Shown in pieces: positions 1 to 8,854 of a stretch of 64,000 bases of DNA. The notes below the pieces were generated by a model. That model ran no database searches and was not told the DNA's origin. It worked only from the letters and a program-made list of their open reading frames with translations. The DNA comes from Planctomycetia bacterium. Its GTDB lineage: Bacteria; Planctomycetota; Phycisphaerae; Phycisphaerales; SM1A02. How positions within the stretch are numbered: position 1 is the first letter of the stretch; each line of letters begins with the position of its first letter. Made by a program: the position numbers and the translations under genes. The DNA lies in assembly GCA_005787685.1 (NCBI GenBank), contig SYAC01000048.1, forward strand, positions 21,761 to 85,760, written 5' to 3'.

Positions 1-840
1 GGAGCGCGTCAACGCGGCGTGGCGCGCGGATATGACTTGGAAACTGAAATTGAGCTTGAATTCAAGGAAGTGATCGATGGCTGTGACCGCGATGTGGAAT
101 TCACGCGCCAAGATGTGTGCACCGCGTGTTCGGGTAGCGGGGCGCGACCTGGATCATCGCCTGTGACATGCCCCACTTGCCAAGGACGCGGACAAGTTCA
201 GCAATCTGGTTTGGGCGGAATGTTTCGCATGGTCACCACTTGCCCAAACTGCCAAGGCTCTGGAAAGATTGTGGTTGACAAATGCACCGCATGCCGCGGC
301 AACGGGCGTGTACGGACAAATAAAAAATTGCGCGTGAAAGTGCCCGCAGGAATAGCCGACGGTCAAGTGATACGCGTGGCCGGAGAAGGCGAGCCACCAC
401 GGCGCGAACTCAGCCTAGACGGCAGCGGCGTGCGCGGCGACTTGCACGCCGTGGTGCGGGTGAAGGAGCACAAGGATTTCGAGCGCGACGGCGACGACTT
501 GGTCATGGCGCTCACGATTGGGTTTTCGCGCGCAGCCTTGGGCGGCGTGGTGGAAGTGAAATCCATTGACGGACCTGTCGCAATTGAGATTCCCCATGGC
601 TCGCAACAAGGCGACACGGTGCGCGTGGATAGTCGCGGCGTACCTAATTTGCGCTCTAAGAAGCGCGGCGATTTGGTGGCGGTTTTGCTGCTGCAAGTAC
701 CACACAAACTCACGGATCGGCAGCGACAATTGCTTGAGGAATTTGCCAAGACGGAAAAGATCGAGCCACGAAAAGGCGCTTCAAAGAGCGGCTTTTGGGA
801 CAAAATGAAGGACCTCAAAGATTCGATCACCGGCGGATGA
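1..840 (+). CDS. dnaJ: Chaperone protein DnaJ, C-terminal part (cut by left edge)
   Basis: Hsp40 co-chaperone that hands unfolded proteins to DnaK and stimulates its ATPase in the cytoplasm. The reading frame is open from base 1, so the J domain and Gly/Phe linker lie outside the window. Four CxxCxGxG zinc-finger repeats (CTACSGSG, CPTCQGRG, CPNCQGSG, CTACRGNG) are followed by the two beta-barrel peptide-binding domains and a C-terminal stretch before TGA. The four repeats in this order identify a full class I DnaJ and not CbpA. grpE follows on the same strand after a 76-base spacer, as expected for a DnaK-system operon; dnaK itself is not visible. A GTG at 19 is an internal codon and not the true start. 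The assignment is very secure. Confidence 0.97.
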   Translation, partial: GARQRGVARGYDLETEIELEFKEVIDGCDRDVEFTRQDVCTACSGSGARPGSSPVTCPTCQGRGQVQQSGLGGMFRMVTTCPNCQGSGKIVVDKCTACRGNGRVRTNKKLRVKVPAGIADGQVIRVAGEGEPPRRELSLDGSGVRGDLHAVVRVKEHKDFERDGDDLVMALTIGFSRAALGGVVEVKSIDGPVAIEIPHGSQQGDTVRVDSRGVPNLRSKKRGDLVAVLLLQVPHKLTDRQRQLLEEFAKTEKIEPRKGASKSGFWDKMKDLKDSITGG

Positions 841-860
841 ACGCATCATCAAATGATATT

Positions 861-900
861 GAATTGAATTGAATTGAATTGATTTGACTTGATTTGAATT
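861..900 (+). repeat. Tandem pentamer array between dnaJ and grpE
   Basis: Eight consecutive 5-base units occur here: four exact GAATT copies, then GATTT, GACTT, GATTT and a final GAATT. The array fills most of the dnaJ-grpE spacer and ends just before the grpE ribosome binding site (AGAAGGA, 904-910). It is non-coding and A+T-rich against a G+C-rich background. Its function is unknown; slippage during replication could change the spacer length. Confidence 0.85.
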
Positions 901-916
901 CAAAGAAGGAAACGCA

Positions 917-1444
917 ATGGATAATGAACAAAGCAACAACACGCAGGAACCCGAGATGGAAGGCAATGAGCAAGACGCGGCGTTGAACGCCGAAGATGCC
1001 ATTCTGAAATTAGAACGCGAGATCACACAACTCAAGGATTCCAGATTGCGTGCAGTTGCCGACTTGCAGAATACGGCGCGTCGTGGCGTGGAAAATGAGG
1101 CGCGCGCGCGCACGCAAGGCATTATGGGCGTGGCGCGCGGCGTCATTCCCGTGTTGGATCAATTTGAGTTGGCGCTTTCGCAAAAGGGTTTGACCGCGGA
1201 GCAAGCTGCACAAGGCTTGCAATTGTTGCAAAGCGAACTTTGGAAATCTCTCACACGCGTAGGCGTTGAATTGATTGAGCCAAATGTGGGCGATGGTTTT
1301 GAACCAGGCAAGCACGAAGCGGTCATGCAACAGGCCGTTGATGGCGTGGTGGCTGGCGCAGTCAGCATGAGAATGCAAAGCGGATATCGCATTGGGGACA
1401 CGGTATTGCGCCCCGCAAAGGTGGCCATTCAACCGAGCGAGTAA
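917..1444 (+). CDS. grpE: Nucleotide exchange factor GrpE
   Basis: GrpE releases ADP from DnaK and completes the DnaK-DnaJ-GrpE chaperone cycle. The 175-residue protein has an acidic, Asn/Gln-rich N-terminus, a long coiled-coil helix (about residues 28-70, with the typical RAVADLQNTARR segment) and the C-terminal beta domain (GDGFEPGKHEAVMQQ, then a GYRIGDTVLRPAKVAI end). These are the standard GrpE signatures and the length is normal. The ATG at 917 follows an AGAAGGA ribosome binding site by six bases. It lies directly downstream of dnaJ and upstream of an fmdB-type gene. The order dnaJ-grpE differs from the common grpE-dnaK-dnaJ order. Confidence 0.96.
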   Translation: MDNEQSNNTQEPEMEGNEQDAALNAEDAILKLEREITQLKDSRLRAVADLQNTARRGVENEARARTQGIMGVARGVIPVLDQFELALSQKGLTAEQAAQGLQLLQSELWKSLTRVGVELIEPNVGDGFEPGKHEAVMQQAVDGVVAGAVSMRMQSGYRIGDTVLRPAKVAIQPSE

Positions 1445-1492
1445 TTGCGCCAACTATCCGCGCGTAATTGGCGCAGGACTTTCCCCCCAATC

Positions 1493-2176
1493 ATGCCAAC
1501 CTACGAATACATCTGCGACGCGTGCGCCAAGGAATATGAAAAGTTCCAGTCGATCATGTCCAAGCCGGACCGCGTGTGTCCCACCTGCAAAGCGCGTAAA
1601 GTGCGCCGTAAGTTGGGCATTGGCTCCGCTGTTATTTTTAAGGGCAGTGGTTTTTATGAAACCGATTACCGCAGCGAGGGCTACACCAAGGCCGCCGAGG
1701 CGGAGCGGCAGTCTTCGCTCAATAGCTCAGGTGCAAGCGCGGATGCAGGGCCCGCAACAAGCGCGGCCAATGGGCCAGCCAAGTCCGACCAAAAATCTAA
1801 TTCAAAATTGGGGCAAGCAGGTGATGGCGCGCGTGGCGTACAAGGTGGCGACTCTTCTAACGCGAAAAAAGATGGCGCATTAAATTCGACTTCAAGCGAC
1901 GAATCCGCTTCGTCAACTCGGCGCGGCGGTCCTACAGGGAATTCTGGCGGCGATTCCGGCGCAAAATCAAACGCAAATTCCCCCGCGCATTCTTCGGCGA
2001 ATCCCTCAACGAATGCCACGACCAGTGGCGCGCAATCATCATCCGCATCCAACGAAAGTTCAACCAGCAATACATCATCGAGCGCGGCAAAAACCAAACA
2101 ACACATGGCAGCCAAAGCCGTACATCCTTCACGAGTGGGCCGCGGCCAGGGCAACTTGCGCCGTAAGAAAAAGTAG
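1493..2176 (+). CDS. FmdB-family zinc-ribbon protein with long low-complexity tail
   Basis: Residues 1-60 form the FmdB/CxxC_CXXC_SSSS zinc ribbon: MPTYEYICDAC at the start, then CPTC, and the conserved GSGFYETDYRS ending. Family members are small putative regulators whose biochemical role is not established. The start is placed at the ATG at 1493 because MPTYEY is the invariant family N-terminus; the frame is open further upstream to 1445 but without homology. Residues 70-227 are a Ser/Asn/Ala/Gly-rich low-complexity tail that ends in a basic RRKKK. Such extended tails occur in some planctomycete FmdB proteins, but this one is very long. It sits between grpE and rnr on the same strand. The domain call is firm and the function unknown. 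Confidence 0.85.
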   Translation: MPTYEYICDACAKEYEKFQSIMSKPDRVCPTCKARKVRRKLGIGSAVIFKGSGFYETDYRSEGYTKAAEAERQSSLNSSGASADAGPATSAANGPAKSDQKSNSKLGQAGDGARGVQGGDSSNAKKDGALNSTSSDESASSTRRGGPTGNSGGDSGAKSNANSPAHSSANPSTNATTSGAQSSSASNESSTSNTSSSAAKTKQHMAAKAVHPSRVGRGQGNLRRKKK

Positions 2177-2206
2177 CGCTTGCACTTGTACTTGCGCTTG
2201 CCCTTC
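2177..2206 (+). repeat. Tandem hexamer array between fmdB-type gene and rnr
   Basis: Five tandem six-base units immediately follow the stop codon: GCGCTT, GCACTT, GTACTT, GCGCTT, GCCCTT. Only the second and third positions vary. No hairpin or T-run is present, so it does not look like a terminator. Confidence 0.65.
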
Positions 2207-2306
2207 TATAAATATCAACCTAACCCCATTCGTTTCACAAACTCATACCTTCCCGCGCGCGCTCATACACCGCATGCGCAAACCATTTCACAGATAGACT
2301 CATACA

Positions 2307-4739
2307 ATGCCACGCAGATTTACTGATCGAATCATTCAACACCTGTCCCATGACGGCGAGCGCGCCCTAGAAGCTGATGTGGTGGCTCACCGCTTACGCA
2401 TTGACGACAATGAGCGCGTTGCGTTTCACAAGGCCGTGGAATTGCTGACACAAGACGGCCTGATTGAACTGGACGCCAAGGGTCGCTTACGCCTGCCAAC
2501 CCATGAGGACGAAATTTGCGGACGGATATTTGTTACGCAAAAAGGACATGGATTTGTGCGGCCTGACCGCATCACGCGCGAAGGCGATTTATTCCTGCCC
2601 GCTGGCAATCTTGGCGACGCCATGAGCGGTGATCGAGTTCGCTGCTCGGTCAATCGCAAGCAGCGTGGTTGGACCGCGCCTGTGCGCGGCGGCGCGAGCG
2701 ATACTGGAATAACTGGCCGCGTGGTTGAGGTGATTGAACGCGGGCGCACTCGCTTCACTGGAACACTCACGCAAGAAGGCAAGCGATGGCTTGTGCAACC
2801 AGACGGCAAGGCTTTTCGCGGCGAGCCCATTATGGTGCGCGATCCGCACGCCAAGGACGCTAAGGCCGGCGACAAAGTCACGCTTGATCTTGTGCGCTTT
2901 CCATCCGAAGGCGTGTACGCCGAAGGCGCGATTGTTGAAGTGCTTGGCATTGCCGGACAACCCGCGGTTGAAACCGCCGCTGTCATGCACACATTTCAGT
3001 TGCGCGAAGGCTTTCACGAAAAAGTTTCTTCCGAAGCCGCGTTAGCCGCAATTTCATTTGAGCGCGAAAGTTCCGGCCCTTGGGACAAGACCGAGCGTCT
3101 TGACCTTACAAAAACTTTGACATGGACCATTGATCCCCCGGACGCGCGTGATTACGACGACGCCTGCTCAGTGAGTTTTGATCCCAGCAACAGCACCTTT
3201 GAACTCATGGTGCACATTGCCGATGTCAGCCACTTTGTGACGCAGGGATCGGAACTGGATCAAGAGGCCGCTGCCCGCGGAAACAGCACGTATTTGCCCC
3301 GCCGCGTGATCCCCATGCTTCCAGAAACACTTTCCAATGGCGTATGTAGTTTGCAAGAAGGTGTGCCGCGATTTTGCAAAACTTCCATTATGCGTTTTGA
3401 TTCACGCGGCAAGCCGCTGGAGTCGCGCTTTGCCAGCACCGTGATTCAAAGCTCCAAGCGTCTTACCTATCTCGAGGCGCAACATCTCATTGATGGCCGC
3501 ACCACGGAGGCCAAGTCTTATGCGCGCAACATCACCGAGCCAACTGACGCGCTTGTGGCCAATCTTCGTCTGGCCGATCAGCTTGCAAAAATTCTGAAGA
3601 AGCGCCGCATGGCGCAAGGACAACTTGTTCTTGATCTGCCAGTCTCGGTATTAGTATTTGACGAGGCTGGCCATGTGATTGACGCCGTTCCAGAGGACAA
3701 CGCATTCACGCACACGCTGATTGAAATGTTCATGGTGGAAGCCAATGAATCCGTGGCGCGACTGTTCGCGGAACTTTCCATTCCTCTTATTCGCCGCATT
3801 CATCCGCCTCCAGCGTTCAAGACCATGGAGGAGTTGCGCACATTCGCGCGTAGTGTTGGCTTTCGTCTGCCCGATGAACCGGAGCGCGAGGATTTGCTCA
3901 CGCTGCTGGAAAAAACCCGCGGCACTGACTCTGCACGCGCTGTTCACATGGCCGTACTCAAGACGCTTTCCAAGGCCACGTATTCGCCGGCAATGATTGG
4001 GCATTACGCGCTGGCCAGCGAGCAATACACGCATTTCACAAGCCCCATTCGCCGCTATCCGGATTTACTTGTGCACCGCGCGTTGCAAGCGTGGCTGGAT
4101 CTTTCAGCCAATGGGACCAAACTACCTGGCGGAAAAAAGTTCAAGGAATTTATCCATCAACTCGAGGGCGACTCGCGTTGCTTGGGCGAGGTCGCGCTTG
4201 CCGAAGCCGGGCGACATTGCTCCGAAACCGAAGTGAACAGCGAAAGCGCCGAGCGCGATCTGCGCGCTTTCTTGGTCCTGCAATTCTTGATGGAGAATCA
4301 TCTCAGCGATGAGTTGGACGCGGTGGTCACCAATCTTGCTACGCAAGGTGTTTGGGTGAGTATCAATCGATATCTGGCCGATGGCCTGGTGAAATTCAAC
4401 GCCCTGCCTTCTAGCCGCGACCGCACCGATCGCTGGTTGCTCAATGAGCGCACAGGTCGTTTGGTCAGCGCACGCAGCGGCGCCACCATTGGTCTTGGCG
4501 ATCCAGTGAAGGTGAAGATATTGGCGATCAATTTGGCGAGTCGATCCATGGACCTTGCCATCACGCAACTTGGCCGTAAAAAAGAAAGCATCACGACCTC
4601 CCCAATCACCATGCAAAATGTTCCACGCGCGGCTGGCGGGCGTGATGCACGGCGTGATTTGCTGACACGTGGCGATGTGGCCAATGTCAAAGGCCATAAG
4701 CGCGGATTTAAGCGTGGTCGACGCAGCCAACGGCCGTAA
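2307..4739 (+). CDS. rnr: Ribonuclease R (RNB-family 3'-5' exoribonuclease)
   Basis: RNase R degrades structured RNA processively from the 3' end and acts in mRNA and rRNA quality control. The 810-residue protein has an N-terminal winged-helix region (MPRRFTDRIIQHLSHDGERA), cold-shock OB domains, the RNB catalytic domain with the metal-binding cluster IDPPDARDYDDA (about residue 275) and the later YTHFTSPIRRYPDLLVHRAL block, a C-terminal S1 domain, and a basic tail ending in KRGRRSQRP. Domain order and length fit RNase R rather than the shorter RNase II. It ends a rightward run that starts with dnaJ; the next gene is convergent. Confidence 0.96.
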   Translation: MPRRFTDRIIQHLSHDGERALEADVVAHRLRIDDNERVAFHKAVELLTQDGLIELDAKGRLRLPTHEDEICGRIFVTQKGHGFVRPDRITREGDLFLPAGNLGDAMSGDRVRCSVNRKQRGWTAPVRGGASDTGITGRVVEVIERGRTRFTGTLTQEGKRWLVQPDGKAFRGEPIMVRDPHAKDAKAGDKVTLDLVRFPSEGVYAEGAIVEVLGIAGQPAVETAAVMHTFQLREGFHEKVSSEAALAAISFERESSGPWDKTERLDLTKTLTWTIDPPDARDYDDACSVSFDPSNSTFELMVHIADVSHFVTQGSELDQEAAARGNSTYLPRRVIPMLPETLSNGVCSLQEGVPRFCKTSIMRFDSRGKPLESRFASTVIQSSKRLTYLEAQHLIDGRTTEAKSYARNITEPTDALVANLRLADQLAKILKKRRMAQGQLVLDLPVSVLVFDEAGHVIDAVPEDNAFTHTLIEMFMVEANESVARLFAELSIPLIRRIHPPPAFKTMEELRTFARSVGFRLPDEPEREDLLTLLEKTRGTDSARAVHMAVLKTLSKATYSPAMIGHYALASEQYTHFTSPIRRYPDLLVHRALQAWLDLSANGTKLPGGKKFKEFIHQLEGDSRCLGEVALAEAGRHCSETEVNSESAERDLRAFLVLQFLMENHLSDELDAVVTNLATQGVWVSINRYLADGLVKFNALPSSRDRTDRWLLNERTGRLVSARSGATIGLGDPVKVKILAINLASRSMDLAITQLGRKKESITTSPITMQNVPRAAGGRDARRDLLTRGDVANVKGHKRGFKRGRRSQRP

Positions 4740-4805
4740 TGCGCGGCCGTGGCAGACGCACGCTTGGAACTGGAAATTAAAATACCGTTGAATATTTTTT
4801 GAAAC

Positions 4806-5570
4806 TTACGCCGGCGTTGGACACGCGCCCATGTGGGCCGCGGGCGCGCCAGACAAAGTCTCGTGTAAAAAATCTTCCATAGCCGCAAAGGCGCGGCGAT
4901 TGGCTAGCGCACAGAATTGCATTCCGCCCGCGGCCTCGGCGGCTTGTGGATTGGTGAATGCGTGGCCACGGTGGCCAAACGCTTCAAGCGTCCAATCGCA
5001 ACCTAGCAAGGTCAGTTCATTTGCCCATGCCAAAACATCAGTGGGCTTTGCCATTGGATCGTTCCAACCATGCAGCGCCAGAATTTTTGTCTGAATCGGA
5101 TTTGCCCCAGCGACAACGCCCACAGGCGCGCCAAGTAAACCGTGAAAACTGACGGCGCCGCGCACCCCTTCAAGCCCTGCCCGCGCCAAATCCATGGCGC
5201 ACAAACCACCAAAGCAAAAACCAATCGCGCCAATGCGATGGCGATTCACTTGTGGGTGATGTTGCAATGTATTCAGCGCGCACTTGACGCGCGCAAGCAA
5301 CATGGCGCGGTCCTGCATAAACGGCTGCATAAGCGCATTATTCTGCTCTGCGGAATTTCCACGACGTCCCTTGCCGTACATATCAACAGCAAAGCCAACA
5401 TAGCCCAGCGCCGCCATTTTTTCGGCCTGCACACGCGCAAATTCATCCTGACCTGACCATGCGTGAAAGACCAATACTCCAGGGCGCGGCGTTGTGATGG
5501 ATCCATCCCATGCGGCGTAGCCCTCATATTCCATTTGCGAATCGGCGTAAGAAATAAATTCAGTTTGCAT
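4806..5570 (-). CDS. Dienelactone hydrolase family protein
   Basis: Alpha/beta hydrolase of the dienelactone hydrolase type (254 residues). The nucleophile elbow is GFCFGG, with Cys in place of the Ser of most hydrolases, as in true DLH enzymes. The catalytic Asp is probably in HGWNDPM and the His in GHRGHAFTNP, giving a Cys-Asp-His triad. DLH enzymes open lactone rings in chloro-aromatic degradation, but most homologues of this length act on unknown esters or lactones, and no aromatic-degradation genes are nearby. There is no signal peptide, so it is probably cytoplasmic. It is convergent with rnr and divergent from the FG-GAP gene that starts at 5716. The family is certain; the substrate is unknown. 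Confidence 0.9.
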   Translation of the reverse strand: MQTEFISYADSQMEYEGYAAWDGSITTPRPGVLVFHAWSGQDEFARVQAEKMAALGYVGFAVDMYGKGRRGNSAEQNNALMQPFMQDRAMLLARVKCALNTLQHHPQVNRHRIGAIGFCFGGLCAMDLARAGLEGVRGAVSFHGLLGAPVGVVAGANPIQTKILALHGWNDPMAKPTDVLAWANELTLLGCDWTLEAFGHRGHAFTNPQAAEAAGGMQFCALANRRAFAAMEDFLHETLSGAPAAHMGACPTPA

Positions 5571-5715
5571 TTTTTAATATTAACGCAAGAAAAAAGGTAC
5601 GACATTTCAAAGATGTCTATTCGCACTTGTAATGTGTCTTTCATCAAGGACGAGCCGCGCAAGGCGGCGCAATGTGCAAGGAAAAACAACCGTATGTGCG
5701 GTTAGGGAGGTAGCC

Positions 5716-7221
5716 ATGGACGGCTTTCGGGTATTCATCAACTTTGTGTGCATATGCATTTTCGCCACCGGCCCAATGCGGCTTAGCGATTTCATAACGC
5801 TTGGGAACACAATGGGCGGGGGCGGTGCCGTGGCAACACTGGTTCATGGCGATCTTGTGACCTCGGTCATTGCCTCCGCCCGCGCTGGTATAGCCAACAC
5901 CGCACATGGAGAACCAACGCATACCAGCGCCGCCATGTCCAGCCTGGCTGCTTCTTCCAACATGAATAATGCCGCGACCGCGGACAGCGCGTCGGCGTTG
6001 TGGCGCTGGCAAAGCACGATCACGCCCGACTCCAATACGGATGATTGGAAATTAGGCTCCGCGGTTTCTATTCATCAACGAACGCTTGCGGTTGGTCCCG
6101 CGCGCGATTGGGATATTGGCGTCGATCAAGGCGGCGTTCAACTGTACACGCGTAGTGGCTTGAATTGGCTTCAAAGCACGGGACTTGCGCATCCAAGCAG
6201 AGACATTCACGCCCAGTATGGTTCGAGTGTTTGCCTACAAAATAAAATATTGTTGGTGGGCGCGCCGCGTGACAGCCAAGACGCTTGTGAAAGTGGCGCG
6301 GCATATGTGTATGAACAAGTTGATGATCAGTGGCATCTTGGCGACACACTGTTGCGCTTACCACCTAACGAGGGTGATCAGTTTGGCGCGGCGGTGGCGT
6401 GCAATACAAACACGCTTGTCATTGGTGCGCCCAAGGCGAATCAGGGCGCGGAAGATTCTGGAGCCGTGGAGGTTTTTGAGCGCGGCGCGCATGGCTGGCT
6501 CCATGTGGCCACGCTGGTTGCAAATCCACCAACGGCTGGTGCATTATTTGGGCTTTCAGTTGCAATCGACGGTGATCACATTATTGTTGGTGCCCCTGGC
6601 GATCGAACCGATGGAACTTTTTCTGGACGCGCATCCATTTTCACGCGCACGCCCAATGGTTGGACACGGCAAACCACTCTATCTTGTCCTGTTGGAGGTC
6701 GTGGATGGTTCGGCCATGCCGTGGCTACAAGCCAGGGGCGTGTTCTTGTGGGCGCGCCGCGACTCACCCGCGCGAATCAAACGGACTTTGACGCACGCGG
6801 AGCTGCCTTTGAGTTTCAATACACAAGCGCTGGTTGGCAACATGTCGCAACCATCACGCCAGCCAACACATTGGAGGGCGATTCATTTGCCTGCTCCCTT
6901 GCGCTTCATCAACAGCGCGCGGTGTTTGGTGCAAGCAGCGACTCGCTCGCAGGTCGGCTTGCGGGGGCCGCATTTGCGGGCGCAAGAATGGGTGACGGTG
7001 TTTGGAATGTGCAACGACTTCGCGCCCCAGATTGCGCGCAAGAGCAGTTGGCTGGCCATGCGGTTGCCATCTTTGGATCAAGCATTGCGGTCGGTCGATT
7101 GGGCAACCCCGAAGAGGACCCAGCGCCCGGCGCAGTTTCGCTTTTCTCACTTATTCAGCCACAAGTGACTCAAGAAGATTTGCTCACCACATCATCCATG
7201 GGCCGCAAAGCAGCCCCATAA
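5716..7221 (+). CDS. Secreted FG-GAP repeat protein (paralogue 1)
   Basis: A 501-residue protein built from about seven FG-GAP/integrin-alpha-type blades, each with an FGxSVA-like strand and a VGAP turn (for example QYGSSV...LLVGAPRD, LFGLSVAIDG...IIVGAPGD). They predict a single seven-bladed beta-propeller. The N-terminus has a hydrophobic segment (VFINFVCICIFATG), probably a signal or anchor. The start is set at ATG 5716 because AGGGAGG lies five bases upstream; an ATG at 5632 lacks such a site and would add a polar leader. Its 3' end overlaps the convergent Dus gene by 52 bases. Two paralogues (12432-14837 and 49618-51204) lie in this window. FG-GAP proteins usually bind ligands outside the cell; the target is unknown. 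Confidence 0.85.
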   Translation: MDGFRVFINFVCICIFATGPMRLSDFITLGNTMGGGGAVATLVHGDLVTSVIASARAGIANTAHGEPTHTSAAMSSLAASSNMNNAATADSASALWRWQSTITPDSNTDDWKLGSAVSIHQRTLAVGPARDWDIGVDQGGVQLYTRSGLNWLQSTGLAHPSRDIHAQYGSSVCLQNKILLVGAPRDSQDACESGAAYVYEQVDDQWHLGDTLLRLPPNEGDQFGAAVACNTNTLVIGAPKANQGAEDSGAVEVFERGAHGWLHVATLVANPPTAGALFGLSVAIDGDHIIVGAPGDRTDGTFSGRASIFTRTPNGWTRQTTLSCPVGGRGWFGHAVATSQGRVLVGAPRLTRANQTDFDARGAAFEFQYTSAGWQHVATITPANTLEGDSFACSLALHQQRAVFGASSDSLAGRLAGAAFAGARMGDGVWNVQRLRAPDCAQEQLAGHAVAIFGSSIAVGRLGNPEEDPAPGAVSLFSLIQPQVTQEDLLTTSSMGRKAAP

Positions 7222-8339
7222 AATTGCTCGATCACATTGCGCCAATCATCCATGGTCACGCATTCAATAAATGCGCTCTTCACTGCCAGTTCTTGCGGAT
7301 GATGCGCGGCGAATTTAATTCCAAACTTGCGCATACGACGCCCAGCGTTGCGCTCTCCATGAATGGTTTGCGCAAATTGACAGTGCTGAAGAAGAGCGGC
7401 GCGTTGTTGCGCCAATGTGGGAAGTTGCGGGGACTTTCCCGCCATCAAGTCGCGTGCCTGGGTGAATATCCAGGGATTTCCAATGCAACCACGGGCCACG
7501 CTGACGGCATGAACTTGGCAAACATGCAACATATGAAAAATATCCGCTGCGGTCCAAATGTCGCCAGAGCCCATGATAATTCGATCAGATCGACGCGCCA
7601 CAAGGTCGGTCAGCACCTCCCACTTCGCAAAGCCCTGATATTTCTGCAGAACAGTGCGCGCATGCACCACCGCCCATGCGTATCCAATTTCATACGCGGC
7701 GTCGAACACGCTTTCAAAGTTGCGCGCCATCTCAGGCGTGTCATCCCACGCGCGGCGCATTTTCACCGTACATGGAATATTGGCTGGCACGGCGGCGCGC
7801 ACAGCTTTTAACACAGCAGCAGCCTCTTGCGGATGCGCTAGAAAATGTCCGCCCCGATTTGATTTCTGAATTTTCTTCACCGGGCACGCCAAGTTCACAT
7901 CAATCACGTCGTAGCCCATCTTCACCAAAATCAGCGCGGCCTTGGCCATCTCATCGGGGTGCGTACCCATCACTTGCCCCGCGATCGGATGATCATCAAG
8001 CCCAGCCACAACATTGTCCTCCACTTCGCCAAGTCCACATTCACTGGCGATCAAATCCGGATCTTCTTTGCGCCGACCCTTGCCACCGTTGATCAATGTT
8101 CGATCAAGCAATGCCTCGGTGATGCAAAACGGCGCGCCATGACGCCGCGCAATTAAGCGCATGGCACCATCGCTGTATCCGGCCAGGCCCGCCTGAAAAA
8201 ATGGAGCGTCAAAGCCAGCAACCGTGGCTGGGATACGAGGGTCAATTGAATAATTGCGCGCAAATTCAGCCGCCATGTCAAAGGGGGCGCGCGGCATCTG
8301 TCCTTCTGGTTCTAGGGAAACACTCACAGCGACAAGCAT
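7170..8339 (-). CDS. tRNA-dihydrouridine synthase (Dus family, DusB-like)
   Basis: FMN-dependent enzyme that reduces uridine to dihydrouridine in the D-loop of tRNA. In the 389-residue protein the TIM-barrel start is APFFQAGLAGYSDG, the catalytic Cys lies in NLACPVKK, and the FMN phosphate-binding part is in IIMGSGDIW and VSVARGCIGNPWIF. The last of these motifs is typical of Dus enzymes. The subtype (DusA, B or C) is not settled by eye; the overall motif pattern is closest to DusB. The first 15 residues look weakly conserved, so an internal ATG at 8297 may be the real start. It is divergent from the lipoprotein gene at 8352, and its 3' end overlaps the FG-GAP gene. Confidence 0.92.
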   Translation of the reverse strand: MLVAVSVSLEPEGQMPRAPFDMAAEFARNYSIDPRIPATVAGFDAPFFQAGLAGYSDGAMRLIARRHGAPFCITEALLDRTLINGGKGRRKEDPDLIASECGLGEVEDNVVAGLDDHPIAGQVMGTHPDEMAKAALILVKMGYDVIDVNLACPVKKIQKSNRGGHFLAHPQEAAAVLKAVRAAVPANIPCTVKMRRAWDDTPEMARNFESVFDAAYEIGYAWAVVHARTVLQKYQGFAKWEVLTDLVARRSDRIIMGSGDIWTAADIFHMLHVCQVHAVSVARGCIGNPWIFTQARDLMAGKSPQLPTLAQQRAALLQHCQFAQTIHGERNAGRRMRKFGIKFAAHHPQELAVKSAFIECVTMDDWRNVIEQFYGAALRPMDDVVSKSS

Positions 8340-8351
8340 ATTGCAGCCGCT

Positions 8352-8819
8352 ATGCTTTCCAATGTCATGATTCGCCCATTTCTAAAAAAGTTTCAGCGCC
8401 TTGTCCTGGCGCCGGCGCTGCTGAGTCTGACCGTGTCATGCACCTTAGTTCCTTACAAACCTGAAAAGGCTACTCGCCCCTACCCATTTGATCTCCCTCA
8501 AGGCAGCGTGGCGCAAATTCAAGTGATTCCAGAAACGGACTCGTTGAAAATTATCAACTCAACCGCGGTCAATTACAAGAATTTTGATCTGTGGCTCAAC
8601 CAACGCTATGTGGTCCATGTCCCTGAGCTCCTATCAGGTCAAACCGTGAACATCGCGCTTGATTCCATGTGGGACCAAAATGGAGGAACGCCTTTCAGCG
8701 GAGGACTGCTCCGCTATTTTCAACCCACTCCGCTTGTGCTGGTGCAAATTCAAACGGATGAAAAAAGTCCACTGGTTGGATTGGTGCCAACGCTGCCCGA
8801 AACTGTGCGCGAGCGTTAA
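8352..8819 (+). CDS. Small putative lipoprotein of unknown function
   Basis: A 155-residue protein with a hydrophobic N-terminal signal ending in a possible lipobox (LTVSC, about residue 30), so probably an exported lipoprotein. The mature part is mostly beta (SVAQIQVIPETDSLKIINST, then VNIALDSMWDQNG) and carries no motif I recognise. An internal ATG at 8367 (MIRPFLKKF) is an equally good start and gives a cleaner positively charged n-region. It is separated by 12 bases from the divergent Dus gene and probably shares a promoter region with it. It is convergent with the following oxidoreductase. It is a hypothetical protein whose coding potential is supported by the signal sequence and its fit between neighbours. 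Confidence 0.7.
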   Translation: MLSNVMIRPFLKKFQRLVLAPALLSLTVSCTLVPYKPEKATRPYPFDLPQGSVAQIQVIPETDSLKIINSTAVNYKNFDLWLNQRYVVHVPELLSGQTVNIALDSMWDQNGGTPFSGGLLRYFQPTPLVLVQIQTDEKSPLVGLVPTLPETVRER

Positions 8820-8854
8820 AGCAGACGCAAGTGACGCTTGTCATTGTGGCGAAC

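Noticed and set aside
5632..5715. Earlier ATG for the first FG-GAP gene
   Set aside because: ATG 5716 has a strong AGGGAGG; the earlier ATG has none and adds a non-signal leader.
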